Assembly: GCA_036785325.1 (NCBI GenBank)
Contig: JAXIVH010000024.1
Span: 5,172,198-5,236,197, forward strand
Direction: 5' to 3'
Length of the DNA: 64,000 bases
DNA from: Urophycis tenuis
Lineage: Eukaryota > Chordata > Actinopteri > Gadiformes > Phycidae
The translations under genes and the position numbers were made by a program. How positions within the stretch are numbered: position 1 is the first letter of the stretch; every line of letters begins with the position of its first letter. Below the pieces are notes generated by a model. It did no database searches, was not told where the DNA came from, and saw only the letters and a program-made list of their open reading frames with translations. Of the stretch, positions 49,813-62,335 are shown piece after piece.

Positions 49813-50144
49813 ACACTACCGCCAGGTCTACACTTTAAAAAGGTTTGATTTAATATTAATGTTCATATATAATCAATGCATAACATACACTTGGTCGTGA
49901 TTAGTAAACAAACTCAATCTTCCTATCGATGTTTCAGAAGATTACATATTTACAACTTGGGTTGCAAATCTGTTGAAATGAACCCATAAAGTTCAGCAGT
50001 GTTCAGGTAAACAAGGCTGGTGTTGTACATGTCCTAACACTAGGGGTGTTCCTCTCTGAATCCACAGCTGGGCCGCACTCATGGTGACACGACAACGCAA
50101 CCTAACTACTTGTGTTCTGCATCCAAACCAAACACACCACTCAC

Positions 50145-50640
50145 CTTTATCTTGTAAAACGCCTGTTGACAGGAGAACTGTGATGCTATCCACGGTGAAC
50201 AAAGCGGACGCAGTGAGTGACCACCAGGCTGCACCCTGCTGGGACCAGAAGCAGCTGAACACGTGGGCAGTGGGGCGTTCAACGCCGCTACGCTGCTACT
50301 GTTCAACAGCTCAGGGAGCGCTGGACAAAAGGGCGTTCAAGAGCGCTACGACGCTGTTCTCAGGGTCCGAGCCCACTCACACCAACAGGTCGACGTCCAT
50401 GTTGTAGACCTATTGGGAATGTTGTGGTGTTGGATGGATCTCCCCGCGTACGGAATGATTCCGTTTCAGATAGCAAAGTGGGACACCAGGGGTCGCTGTT
50501 GAAAACCCCGGAGGTGACCGAATGGCCTTTCGTTTTCCAGCCCATGGTCCAGCCTCGTCTCGATCCAGTCTGTCTATCCAGTCTGATCCAGTCAATATTA
50601 ATTCGCAGATAAACGGAACGGGATCTCGCGAGATCGGGGT
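50145..50640 (-). promoter_or_regulatory. Candidate suox promoter and 5' non-coding exon
   Basis: A perfect 14-bp palindrome GATCTCGCGAGATC at 50622-50635 contains TCTCGCGAGA, the element bound by BANP and found in housekeeping promoters. Downstream on the minus strand a strong donor, AAAG followed by GTGAGT, lies at 50145/50144. The suox start exon needs such an upstream exon. The pairing is inference. The next minus-strand gene upstream, mcrs1, ends at 51245. Confidence 0.4.
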
Positions 50641-50930
50641 GATCCCACGACATACGATAAAACATGTAAACATGACATCTCCGTCGTTTTTGGGGTGCAT
50701 TTGCTGTGAAACGTAATTAATTTGTGTGTTGGTCAGAGTTCGAATGCTGTCTATGCATATCAAATACAACATATGTAAAGTAACACCATAGTAAGACCCA
50801 GACAAAAAGATGAACCGGATGAAGACATCCTCTTTTGCTAGTCTTAACACATCATGTCTCACCAGCACATTGCTGTGCAGCCTCATCTTTGCCACGTTTG
50901 ATTCAGTACTTAGAAAGGCAAGCTAGCACT

Positions 50931-50936
50931 TTTATT
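50931..50936 (-). terminator. Candidate mcrs1 polyadenylation signal
   Basis: TTTATT on + is AATAAA on the minus strand, about 310 bp past the mcrs1 stop. Confidence 0.45.
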
Positions 50937-51244
50937 TGCAAGTCATTTAAATCTAGAACCCAAAGTTGTGTCGAGTTTAAATACAATTTAATATCCAGAA
51001 AAAAACAATACAGAAAAAGACTACAGTTAAACCCTGGTAGTATGAAACACGACGCTGACTTGTTCAGCAGGTTAGGTATAAACACATGAGCAGCCCAAGA
51101 GTCCTGCTTTAGGTCCATAAGATGCTCACTGGAGACACAAGTTCTTGATGCCTCTGTCTTCATCAAGGCTATTGTTAATCACACTTCCTTTGTCCGTGAC
51201 CCCCGATTGCCTCAGCATGTAGTTCCAGTCCTGAGCTGAAGGGG

Positions 51245-54200
51245 TCACTGCTGAGTCATCTTGGCCGCCTCCGCTTTAATGAGTGAAATGAGTTCTAGGT
51301 TGATGAGAAAGACGAATCGCAGCCCTGCAATCTGAATGACACAAACACAGAGTTAAAGGTACAGCAGAACCATGGAGGAAGTGTCTCAGGCAGGGACGGT
51401 CGTTACCTCCACCACCGAGTTGTTGTTAAGTTTCCACTTGTTGCCAGACAGAACTGGCCTGCCATCGATGTAGATCGGACGTCTCCCCTCATTGGCGATG
51501 AAGAAATCTCCGTTATTCTTCAGCTTGATAATTCCTGCAGAAGTCAATATTCAGACATAGATACATACAGTCACATTCCTGCTAGGGGCATCGTAGGCAA
51601 ATGTCTGGGGAAACAACTTGATAAGCAGTGTTGCTAAATTACCAATAATGTTCATTGATGTAGGACGAAGTAAGTATGAGCACAGCATGCTTTCAAGAAA
51701 GTACAATTTAACAACAAGATTAAACTTGAACTAATAAAACAATTACTTGAATACAAATTAAACAGTATCAGGAAGATCTTAAACACAGTGCATGCAACTA
51801 GGGTGTATTTATGGACAAAGGCACATGAATAAATAAAGCATACAAGACCACAACATAAGGATATAATATACAACTATACTATATATGCCATACTACAGCA
51901 ACCATCATGGCTGAGAATCACCTTGTTTTCTGGAGATCTTCCAGGCTGGCCCTTCTAGCGACAGGTCCACGTCTATCTGTTTGTCCTTGGTGGCTCTGCC
52001 CAAGGTGATCTGGCCAATAGAGACACAGATGACAGGTCAGGTGATCAGGTCAGGTGATCATGCCGAGGCTCATGTGGAGCTGTGTGAGGTGCCCTTACCT
52101 CTCTGGACCGCATCAGGTAGCGCACCATGCGGCCACGCAGGGCTGCAAGGGTCTGGTTGTCAAAGTCTGGAACGTTCATTCCTGAGGAGAACCACAGGAT
52201 GAAGAACCGCCTCTGCACGTGAAACACACAGCAGAACGGCGTGTGTGGTGAATACTGCAGCCTACTGACCCGTGATGCTGTCTACCAGGACCTGCCAGCG
52301 CGGCAACTCCTGCTCCAGCTGTCTGATCTCCCTCTTCTGGTGCCGGTCAGAAATCATCAGCTCTGTGGGAACAAAGGCACCGCTGAACGAACCATCCAGA
52401 GTACCCAACACCCAACCTGCCAGGTGTGGTTAGGACCCCACAACAGGCTTTGTAGCAAACATACTAGCCCAGCACAGAAAGCAGGAGGCAGTCGAAGACT
52501 TGAGATCTCCAACCACCTGTGGTATAATCACATCATCACTGAATATTTAAAATAAGGTAACACTTATAAAAGGTAACCCAAAACATATCGGCCCCTCTTA
52601 CATAATACTGATGAGCCTGAATGCTTACCATGCTCCAACACCTCATCCCGGCTGTCCCTGGTCAAACACAGAGACCCACCAGTGAGCAGAACACATTGAA
52701 TTCATTACTGAACTGTCCCAACACAAAAAGGACTCCATGGATACGGAGCCATGAGGTTCCCTTACTTTAATTTGGCCTCGTCGACCATCTGCTCAGCATC
52801 AGAGAAGTTCAGGACCTGGTCCCCCTTTGGTAGGGGCTGGACTGTAACACACCATCATCAGACATTATTACATGAAGCTGTTAGAGGTGCCTCAATTCAA
52901 TTATAATGCAAGAACCGGACATCCTCATTTATTTCCAACTCCAACCACAGTCCACTACAATTACTAACGAGATGAACCCACCACTCTGGTCCTCCAGGAG
53001 GTAATACTGCTTGAGCAGCTGCCAGTGCACCAGCAGGCTCTTGGGGGTCCTGGAGGGGTGGAACACACTGGGGTACTTGCTCAGGAGCTCTTGGAACACC
53101 TCCAGTTTAGGCTGACTGGTCTGCAGCAGGAGAGACACACAGTCTATTCATCTACTGTATTGATCCTGGGATATCATTAGAAATGTATACATATTTGTAT
53201 TCTTTTTTTTTTTTTTACACAGCTTTCACAAGACTTTATATAAAATGCAGTTAACAGTATAATATATAATACTACTATACTATAATATATATATATCAGC
53301 AGTGTAATGTTGCAGAAATGTCATTCACATGCCTTCTGAACTGGCTGACGGCGATTAAAGTTTACTGTTAAATAAAGCCTTCTTAAATATGTATACGACA
53401 GCGCCCCTTAGTGTTGCAGTCCTCAGCTTCACAAAGCACACGTCTTCAAGAGAATGCGTCAGGGTCCCTCCAACCCAAACACGTGTAACGTGTGTAATGT
53501 CAGGGAAACACAGCTGGTCCATTGTGTGCCCCACAGCATACAAGACCCCACCTCATATCCTTATGTCACGCATGAAGATATGAGGAACGCCTTATGATCA
53601 TCACCCCTAGGGTCAGACCAACGTCCAATCAGGGAGCAGAACTCCACCCACAGACGCTTCCACTCACCGAGCCGATCTTGGCCAACAGGGCCTCCTCCCC
53701 TTGGCTGAAGAGAGCCTTGCTCTGGATAGCAGCGATGGTCTCCGGGTGAAGCTGCCGCATGGCCTGCCACGCCAGCCTAGCGTAGGCCACAGCGAGGAGA
53801 ATATATACGTCATGACCAGACCCAAACGAGTGTGAGAGTGAAGCAGGAGGCCGCTGGACATGTGCGCTCTTACTTTGAAATGACCGGGTCGTACAGCAGA
53901 GCGTACCAGCGCTCCTTAATCTCCCTGAAGGTGAAGCGGCAGCTGAACTTCACCCCCAGGTGCACCGAGGTGAGGTCTGTGGTCTGGTGGGCGCAGCAGA
54001 ACAGACACATCAGACCCAGGGAGCCCTTGAACCTGTTCTGTAGCAACACACCCTGAACCTGCAGTACCCACCTGCAGGACAGCATTGATGAGCAGAAGGT
54101 CATCGGTGGGTTTCCATCTCCCGAGGTCTTTGGTGATCTGCAGCGGCTGCTTGCTCTTCTTCACCCTCTTGGTGATGGGCGGGGGGGTGACCACCATGGT

Positions 54201-54707
54201 GAGGGGAGGTGTTAGTGTCGTGCTGGACTTTGTCACCTGAAGGGTTTGAGACCATCAATCAAAAAGTTCTGAACATCAGCCCTTTTAAGTGTAGTTTGAG
54301 GAGTTAGAGAATTACTGATGTCTCAGTGACCTTCTTCTTCTCGTTGGACGAAGGCTCGCTCCCCGAGCAGCGGATGGGCTCTATGACGGGGGGGCCTTTG
54401 ACTCTGGTTGAAGACTTCACCAGGCTGCTTTCCACCAACTCATCGTCAAACTTCTTCCTCTTAATTGATCTAAAGGCAAGATTTGGATGTATACACACAT
54501 AGGTAAATCTGAAATGACTTGCATGTCTTAACTAATGTTGTTGTTTTGTACCATTTAGTTACAGGAATACATATGGAAATGGAAGCCATCACACCTCGAC
54601 GAACTCCTCCGCTTGGGAATCCCACCGCCGAAGGCTTGGGTGGTCGTCCTCTTCAGATCCTTCTTCCCTGTGGGCTCCTCATCCTCAGACCGACTCTGAG
54701 CTCCCAT
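51245..54707 (-). CDS. mcrs1: Microspherule protein 1 (13 coding exons)
   Basis: Nuclear/nucleolar FHA-domain protein of the INO80 and NSL chromatin complexes, also acting at spindle microtubule minus ends. Exons, transcript order: 54707-54595, 54469-54331, 54236-54072, 53983-53874, 53776-53668, 53120-52982, 52841-52766, 52657-52629, 52362-52270, 52181-52099, 52009-51922, 51534-51407, 51331-51245 (TGA); 453 codons including stop against 462 aa in human. The N-terminus has SRSEDEEP and the basic PKRRSSSR, KRKKFDDELVESS nuclear-signal region. The conserved block is GRWKPTDDLLLINAVLQ, then ERWYALLYDPVISK. A coiled-coil stretch (HQKREIRQLEQEL) precedes the C-terminal FHA domain (TLGRATKD, FFIANEGRRPIYIDGRP, LRFVFLIN). 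The start is uncertain: an in-frame ATG at 54737 is possible if a more upstream acceptor is used, and an upstream non-coding exon is expected. Confidence 0.92.
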
Positions 54708-54737
54708 CTGCGGGCCTGCAGGGCCCCCCGCCTGCAT

Positions 54738-55559
54738 CTAGTACCCCCCAGGGGAGGAGGACACGGCACACGGCATGGCTTAATGTGACTTCAAATATAG
54801 TCTTAGCCTCCTAGAGACGCTGTCAAATGACTTAAATCTGCTTCAAAAGCCCCAGCAGAACACAGCTGGCTCAATGGGCCAGAGACACACATGGATGACT
54901 ACACAGATAAAGTGAACTAAAAATAAATCATGTGTATGATGTCCCCAGCACCGTCTCTGTGTTAATGCGTTCTCTTGTGTTTACCTGGCCTGGTCTGCTG
55001 TTGACCAGACAGAGCAGCTGCTAGCAAGCGCTAGCAGCTACATAGCGGACTACAATAGCAGCTACTTTAGCACTATTAGTTGAGTGTCTTGTAGCGTCTG
55101 TAACACACCGGGGTGGAGGATGCAGGCGCAAGCTACACCAAGATACATCTCGTGGAAAATGTTGAGAATAACAACACATGCTAGCAGGCGCTGTTGTCGT
55201 TATTATCATGAGGAGCCACTAGAACTAGCATCAGCTAGCTTCATTAGCTACAATATATGTTGATTATACCCGCCAGATCACTCACCTCTGTTGTTTCTGT
55301 TTGAAAGCCGACAGGTTTTAGTTCCCCTCAAGTCGTAGCATGCCCAGGTACTAGCTACGTTTGGTTTATATTCATATAACAACAGAACGAGCTAAGCTAA
55401 AATGTTTAGCTTTGGTAGCTACAGTTAGCTACGTGTTCTTCTTCGAAGGCTTTGGTTTCCTGGTGCCGCTCAGGTGATGTTCCACCAGCAGATCCATGTT
55501 GTCCCCTGCTGGAGAAATAAGGGACTCCATCCTTTAGACACAAAGCAAGAATCATTTTT
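54738..55559 (-). other. mcrs1 5' flank, probable promoter and untranslated exon
   Basis: No conserved coding sequence is recognised. Around 55010-55270 there are repeated GCTAGC/AGCTA motifs. The mcrs1 transcription start should lie here, but no decisive promoter element is visible. Confidence 0.3.
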
Positions 55560-56144
55560 TTGGGTTTACTATTGTTGCGTCGTCTTTTGATCAATGCATG
55601 TATGACGGCCATGTGTTTAAGTGTTCAAAGTGTCTTTAATTCCACTGCATTTTTGTATTTATTCTATTTTTATTCTTTTTATTTTTGGTATTTTATTTCA
55701 TTTTTATTTTTTGTATTGTGTATATGTACCCTGGCTGCTATGGCGACCCAATTTCCCTTCAGGGATTATTAAAGTCTCTCTATGTCTATATCTATGTCTC
55801 TATTTACTACTACTATACTAAGATACTAAGAACCTTGCACCAACCTCAGACCATCACCCTCCCACCACCACTCACAAACTCTAATCCATATGACACTTTA
55901 GAATGTCTTTTGACTGTTTTAAAAAAATATATATTTGCACTGCACTATTCCATTTTCAACGCACTACCTCACTTTTTTTTCGTACTTTTCTGTGTTTCTG
56001 TTTTGTCTGTACAATGTCCGTTTGTCTACTTTGTTTGTCCATTTGTTCATTTTGCACCCCATGTCTGAGAGGACTGCAATTTCATCTGTGCTTTATGCCT
56101 GCCATGTAGCACACTTGACAATAAAGATACTTGAATCTTGAATA
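55560..56144 (+). mobile_element. Two non-LTR 3' ends in series, plus orientation
   Basis: At about 55625-55800 a LINE 3' end reads CCAATTTCCCTTCAGGGATT then ATTAAAG and a TCTCTATGTCTATAT tail. At about 55950-56144 a second, Rex1-like 3' UTR ends TTGACAATAAAGATACTTGA followed by ATCTTGAAT. No coding part is left. Confidence 0.6.
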
Positions 56145-56290
56145 AGATAAGATATTCCTTTATTAATCCCCCTTAGGAGAAATTCACATTGACCAGCAGT
56201 ACAAGGGGATAGAGGAGTGCGATAAAAAACCTGACTATAGACAATAAACAATAAATAGATTTACCTAAATAAGATTAAATTATATGCAAG
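56145..56290 (-). mobile_element. LINE 3'-end fragment with GATAA tail, minus orientation
   Basis: AAGATAAGATATTCC then TTTATTAATCCCCCTTAGGA; same family as 37720-37905. This copy has the uninverted sequence (TTCACATTGACCAGCAGTAC) at the place where the other has a palindrome. Confidence 0.6.
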
Positions 56291-56324
56291 CTCTTAAAAT
56301 CAGATCAGGTGAAAAAATTAGAAC

Positions 56325-56430
56325 CTATGTGACAGTGCAGTTGGTAGATGAACATACATAGTAGTCATCATTGAGATGGACAGTGCAGTTGGTAGATAAA
56401 CATACATAGTAGTCATCATTGAGATGAACA
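56325..56430. repeat. 52-bp direct duplication
   Basis: ACAGTGCAGTTGGTAGATGA and ACATACATAGTAGTCATCAT occur twice in tandem. Confidence 0.85.
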
Positions 56431-57481
56431 GTTACTACTACTACAATGACTACTGCTACTCACGTCTTTAATTCAAGGTGTATCTATTGCAAGGTGGGAA
56501 GTAGGCCTAGTTCATTCTTTGCATGAAGGTTAACATGTGAACAGTACTGTAGGTTGAATCATAGCTATATGCCTGTTTCTAAGTTATTATTATTTTTATT
56601 AGGGAGTAATAAAGAAGGGTAGACGGACAGAAAGACAGATATGCACACATAGAAACACTGAGTATGCTGATTCTCTGGGCATGTGGTTTTTATTATAAAC
56701 AATCTGGAACAGAACCAGGCATTTATTGCAGGGTATTGGTTTGCTGTTGCATATGAGTGCATAGTAATCCATGGTCCATGGCCCTCAGGATCCATAGGAC
56801 TTCTGCGAAACAACGTGTCTAAATATAAGCCTGTCAGTCAGACGAGCTGACCGACCAGGTAAACATGGGAAGTCTTTAGAAAAGTTAGTATTCACAAGTG
56901 CAACTAAAATGAACACACTTATTTACATAAATGACTATTTAGAACGTGAACAAGATATACATCTGGTGATGGCCCTCATGCTACAAGGCTATACAAACCA
57001 ATTGAATTCACATATTTCCAAAAGGTGTTACATAGGAATAAATATAGAATTCAGATAGAGAATTTTAAAAAAGGTTTACAAAATAGCACCCACTGTCATT
57101 TTGCATGTTAGCTTCAGACATGAAATTTTTTTTTATCTTATGTTGATATATAGACACTTGCATTGTGTCCACATATGAACCTTTACAGACAATACAGATA
57201 TATTTATATTTATACAGGAAGTCAACTGTGCTGTATTTCGGCATTTTGAAATGTGGCAATACAGTCATATCAAGTAACAGCTGCCATTGCTTGTGAGACA
57301 AACAATATGTTTCTGACAATTCATCATGATCATTGATCATCTTATAAAAAAAACACATCACATCACATAGAAAACATCTACATTTCAGCTAAACAGAATC
57401 CCTCTGCCCGTTCAATAATTTCAAGTGATTTACCACATTAATCAGAAGGGCCCAATGCCTGAATCTGTCTGCAGGAGTAAA
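56431..57481. other. Region downstream of cyp27b1, no gene recognised
   Basis: AT-rich; it may contain the end of the cyp27b1 transcript, but no polyadenylation site stands out. Confidence 0.3.
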
Positions 57482-57822
57482 GGCTGGGTTATGCTTCGTT
57501 TATGCTTCCGTGTCGACACAACGCTTGGGGGTTGCGGACCCTTTACAGACCCTTTGCGGACCCTTTACGTCCTTGACGTGCACCTCCCAAAATCCTAGAT
57601 GCGCGTCGAGGCAACGCAACCCCAACGCAGCGGCTTTAGCTGTGATTGGTCCGCGAACTACATTGGCTGGAGATCGCTTTTCCGGTTTCTTTTCCAGACT
57701 TTTTTTTTACTCGCTATTAATCCGTATGTAATGACCAGAATGGTCATTCTGGTCCCTCTACCGGTGTGGCAATGAATTGCATTTCGAGACGTAAACCCCA
57801 CGCAGAACCATCACAGGCTCAT
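57482..57822. mobile_element. MITE-like element, second copy, right-truncated
   Basis: Begins GGCTGGGTTATGCTTCGTTT and stays alignable with 16601-17030, including the palindrome GACCAGAATG-GT-CATTCTGGTC (57733-57754) and TAAACCCCACGCAGAACCAT. It lacks the last 60 or so bases and hence the right terminal repeat. It lies about 100 bp beyond the cyp27b1 stop codon. Confidence 0.65.
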
Positions 57823-57923
57823 CACTCACTAACTAGCTACAGATCACATACTGAGCTAACCTAACTCACTAACTAGCTACAGATCACATACTGAGCTAAC
57901 CTAACTCACTAACTAGCTCCAGA
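57822..57923. repeat. 39-bp tandem repeat abutting the cyp27b1 stop codon
   Basis: Two and a half copies of CACTAACTAGCTACAGATCA + CATACTGAGCTAACCTAACT. The last copy runs into the stop codon region (57924-57926). Confidence 0.85.
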
Positions 57924-60900
57924 TCACAGGTCAACAAAGCGAAGTTGAACAGCTCGGTCAGGAACCAGCAGGGTCCGAGTCATGGGCTGCACGGCCCCTC
58001 CCTCTGGGTCTGGCTTCACCTCGAACTCCATCACAATCTGGAGGAACCAGGACCAGAAGTACTCAGTAATGTTCCTCAATATAACACATCACAGTATAAT
58101 CACAATACAAACTCCATCACAATTTGGAGGAACCAGGATGAGAACTACTCAGTAATGTTCCGCATTATAACGCCACACAGTTTTTGTTTTTATATTTTGG
58201 AATGTGACAATTACACCTTAAAGGAGAAACTATTGCATATTACATAGAAATATTTTGCATAAAGATGGCTCCATGTCTCAGCTTCATTCATGAAGGTATT
58301 CATAGATTCTGGTCCAACATTTTCTCTAATCATGATTATCACTTAATAAACAGTTTCCATCACTAATGAGAGAGGCTGTTACTACAGTCCAGGAAATGTG
58401 TACACCCTGAACAGAGCGCTGAGAGCTGAGAGCTGTGAGTTGTGAGTTTCAAACCCACCCTGGCCAGGGCGAGGTGGAGCTCCAGCTCAGCGATGCGCCG
58501 ACCCACGCAGCTGCGTTTCCCCACCCCAAAGGGAACGGAGGCGTAGGGGTGGTGGCCATGGGCCCGGCTCAGCCAGCGCCGCGGCAGGAACCGGTCCGGG
58601 TCCGGGAAGACGGCGGGGTCCCGGGACGTGGCGTAGTGGCACAGCGTGATCAGAGTCTAACGGGTCACGAGCAGAATCAGCACCGACGTCTCCACTGAGC
58701 ACGGCCCAACAACACCACCAGATACCATTCCTCATTTATAATGAAGAAGTAAGACCGTACTGAGTAAATAACTGTGTATGGCACATTACAGCGCCAGGTG
58801 AATCTCCTAAGAACTAGAATGGATGGAAGGAAGCCGCTGGGGAGTTTGCTGTCCTTGTGGGCGGACAGGAGTTGGTAAAGAAGAGCTTACGTTCTTGGGG
58901 ATGAGGTAGCCTCCCAGCTCCATGTCTCCCTCGGTGAGCACCCGGGCGTTGGCAGGGATGACCGGGTACAGTCTGAAGAACCCCGGGAGGGATATCATTG
59001 GTTAGTGATCACTCACTGGTTTACTAGATGAACACACAGTTGATCAGTAGTCATCACTGTGGCTGACAGTATGAACACAGTTGGTCAGTAGTCATCAGGC
59101 TGACAGTATGAACACAGTTGGTCAGTAGTCATCAGGCTGACAGTATGAACACAGTTGGTCAGTAGTCATCACTGTGGCTGACAGTATGAACACAGTTGAT
59201 CAGTAGTCATCACTGTGGCTGACAGTATGAACACAGTTGATCAGTAGTCATCACTGTGGCTGACAGTATGAACACAGTTGGTCAGTAGTCATCACTGTGG
59301 CTGACAGTATGAACACAGTTGGTCAGTAGTCATCACTGTGGCTGACAGTATGAACACAGTTGGTCAGTAGTCATCACTGTGGCTGACAGTATGAACACAG
59401 TTGGTCAGTAGTCATCACTGTGGCTGACAGTATGAACACAGTTGGTCAGTAGTCATCACTGTGGCTGACAGTATGAACACAGTTGGTCAGTAGTCATCAC
59501 TGTGGCTGACAGTATGAACACAGTTGGTCAGTAGTTCACTGGGGGTCTTCGTACCGGTGGGCCTCCTTCACCGTGGCCTTCAGGAGGGGCATCCGAGCAA
59601 CGTCTGCTGCCTCGGGGGTCCGACGGCCCCCCAGCACAGACAGCACCTCCTCCCGAAGGGACGCCTGCACCTCAGGGTGACGAGACAGCTCGTACAACGA
59701 CCAGGACAGGGTGCTGGAAATCTAGCAGGTCGGACGAGAGCACAACGCACTTTTACTCACATGGTGTCGGCACCAAGGCAGAGTGGATCACCGTGAGAAT
59801 CCCAACACTGCTGACATGTTCACAAGTGTCTCACCAGAGACATTCACACACACATCACCTATATCTCAATGTTCCTAATGATCTGAATCGAATTCTCTTG
59901 AATAAGAATTGACCAGAAGAGATGGAAGAGCAGGAGGGTTTCAGATCACGCGAGGCTCACAGTGAGATGAGGGAGGCCTCCTCACCGTGTCCACTCCAGC
60001 CAGGAGAAGCTCTGTGACGTTGCTGTAGATGGTCTTCATGGGCAGGCCGGCCTGGGTCAGGTAGCAGGTGAGGTAGCGTCCCTCTACCGTCTCTCCACGA
60101 GCCATGTTCTCTGCATCCTTCTTCAGTCGTTCGTCTATGTGACCTTTAGCTACAGGAGTATATATAGTATATATGCATTGGTGATGGGTCAGTATATTAT
60201 TCTTTTTCAAAGTGGCAATCTCAAAGGTTTCCGTTTCCTTCTCTTTGGCGCCGAGCAGTAAGTGTTCCCATTGATCCCAACGGAGACGGCAGGGAACCCA
60301 GTTGGTTCCATTACACTGCAGATCGTCAGCGGGCCGTAGCCTCCATTGTGTTACCTCATTCTACATTCATAGTGTCTTAACACATATTTATTTACATGGA
60401 AATCTGCAAGCACAACTATCATTCAGTGATCAATGAGGCTGGTGACATTCCAGTCAGCTAACATGTGCTGCTGTGGAATATGAAACAACATTCTCTGAGT
60501 CAAACTTTGGGTAAACAATGAAAATAAATACAGACAAATACAACATATGTATTTAAGAACTGCCTATCGACCGTCATTCTAATGGTCAAAGGTAATAGAT
60601 AATGAAGGTGTATTGATGACCACATGGACCTTGATGGATCACATAAGATGCTGTGTTTACTGACCAAAGTCAAACATGTAGTCCCAACACCGGCAGAAGG
60701 TGGTCCAGGGTTTGGGGACCAGCCGGTGTAGCCAGCTGGGCATGGCCATGGTGAGCAGGGTCTGGGCGAACATGGTGTTGATGGACTGGATGAACCGCTC
60801 CGTCTCCACTGGGACCACCGGGTCCAGGCACCCGATCCGGGAGTCAAACAACACAGAGGAGATACCTGCACAGGTGGAGATCAGAGAGGGAGCGAGAGAG

Positions 60901-62335
60901 GGGGGGGGATGATTAAGCCCTTGCAAAAATGTATTCATTAAATCAAATGTACTGTTTATAGTTGTACAAGAAATCCTGCATATGTCCCTAATGTGCACAC
61001 ATGTCGACACTGGACCTATGTAGGAGCCACTGCTCCATCCTATGTACCATAGGATGGCTCAAATGCAGAGAACACATTTTGTTCCCATATCTAAAAAACA
61101 CTGAGAATGACCAATAAAGACCGAAAGGTCCTCTGTGACATCATAACCCATGCAAGTTACTGGACACTGTACAGTAACTTGCACTTCCTTCCTGGATGCA
61201 TGGTGGAGAGATGGTGGACTGGGGGGTAGATGGTGGTCCAGGTGGGAGATGGTTCCCTTACCCTCCAGGCCGAAGCGGTAGAACTCGAGGGCCACGTCTG
61301 GGACCAGGCCGTCCTGCCGCTGGCGACTGTGGCGGAGTTTGGCGATGAGGTCGCTGACCACGGCGTTCAGGGCGTGGTCGTACGCCTCCACGGCCCGTGG
61401 CCGCAACATGTGCTTGGCCAGGAGACTCCTCATAGTCTGCCACTCCTCGCCCTCACTGGAGCACCCCCACACACACACGCACGCATGCACACACACACGT
61501 ACACGCACACACATGCACGCACGCACACACACGCACACACACACATATACAGGGGCACACACACGCACACATTTAAAAAAAAGATACAACTTTGTATATA
61601 GAAAATAATATCTTAACTTTGGAATTAACCCCCTGGTGCTTTGAGCATGGAAGTACAACTTTTTTTTATTACATTGCATATGATATCTGTACAAGTTCAC
61701 TGCATAGTAATAGTCAAGGTATAGGTAGGTCAAAGTCAATATAAGATAGATAAAGTGTGGCCAGAGGATCACACCTCACACAGAGAAGGTCTACTTTACT
61801 CACGAGGTGAGCAGACCATAGTCGTGATCCCTGAGCTTCCTGTAGTCCTTCCAGGAGGAGAGCTCTGAGCGCATCGGGTGGCGGCCCTCCTGCCTCAGAA
61901 TGTGCTCTATCAGGGACGGGTCCGCCACATGCACGGTGACGATGGGACCGAAACGCGCCTTCCACACCGGCCCGTAGCGCCGCAGCCCCTCCAGCTGGGT
62001 GGGTGGGGGGGGAGGTGAGGGGGTGCATTGCATTGCATGGAAGCACGCGGTAAAAGTGCTACAAGCTATGAACGAAGTTGAACAGCATACAAGTGACGTG
62101 CATGCACGTTATTCACTCAACCAACCTGTAACTCGTGGAGTCGCGACAGTCCTCGCCTTGCAAACAGGTCCCATGTAAAGTTGGCGATCGACGGCCCGGG
62201 CATCTCCTTCAGGGGCTTCACCGACGGCTCAGGGCGGGTTTTAACGGCGGACGGCGTGACTTCAGCCCATCCTTCCATCCACTTGATGAGAGGAGACACG
62301 CTCCGGCTGGACACCTTGAGGGCTTGCTGCAGCAT
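57924..62335 (-). CDS. cyp27b1: 25-hydroxyvitamin D3 1-alpha-hydroxylase, mitochondrial P450 (complete, 9 exons)
   Basis: Mitochondrial class I P450 that makes calcitriol from 25-hydroxyvitamin D3, with electrons from adrenodoxin. Exons, transcript order: 62335-62126, 61994-61804, 61455-61262, 60865-60665, 60149-59986, 59721-59555, 58972-58891, 58656-58459, 58037-57924 (TGA); 506 aa against 508 in human. The N-terminus MLQQALKVSSRSVS looks like a mitochondrial leader. Family blocks in order are GPVWKARFGP, EGEEWQTMRSLL, FYRFGLEGISSVL, LLTMAMPSWLHRLVP, the I-helix ELLLAGVDT ending at about residue 320, LSWSLYELSRHPEVQ, the K-helix ExxR (EAHRLYPVIP) and the haem loop FGVGKRSCVGRR with Cys at about 453. 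An in-frame upstream ATG at 62479 exists, but the leader begins at 62335. CYP27A1 is the main alternative; conserved blocks and the mcrs1/suox neighbourhood favour CYP27B1. Confidence 0.92.
58020..58150. repeat. Tandem duplication across the last cyp27b1 acceptor
   Basis: AACTCCATCACAATCTGGAG and AACCAGGACCAGAAGTACTC at 58023-58070 recur with a few changes at 58107-58155. The copied segment spans the first exon bases and the acceptor. In the copy the minus-strand acceptor CAG has become AAA. Confidence 0.85.
59035..59537. repeat. 41-bp minisatellite in a cyp27b1 intron
   Basis: About 12 copies of GTATGAACACAGTTGGTCAG + TAGTCATCACTGTGGCTGACA. Two copies lack the CACTGTGG part. Confidence 0.95.
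61468..61570. repeat. (CA)n-rich microsatellite beside a cyp27b1 acceptor
   Basis: CA/CGCA/TGCA mixture immediately upstream (minus-strand sense) of the exon 61455-61262. It is read as UG-rich in the transcript. Confidence 0.9.

Noticed and set aside
55406..55612. Possible mcrs1 N-terminal coding exon or small gene (minus strand)
   Set aside because: The frames here have no similarity to the conserved MCRS1 N-terminus and no clear splice link to 54707, so it was left as 5' flank.
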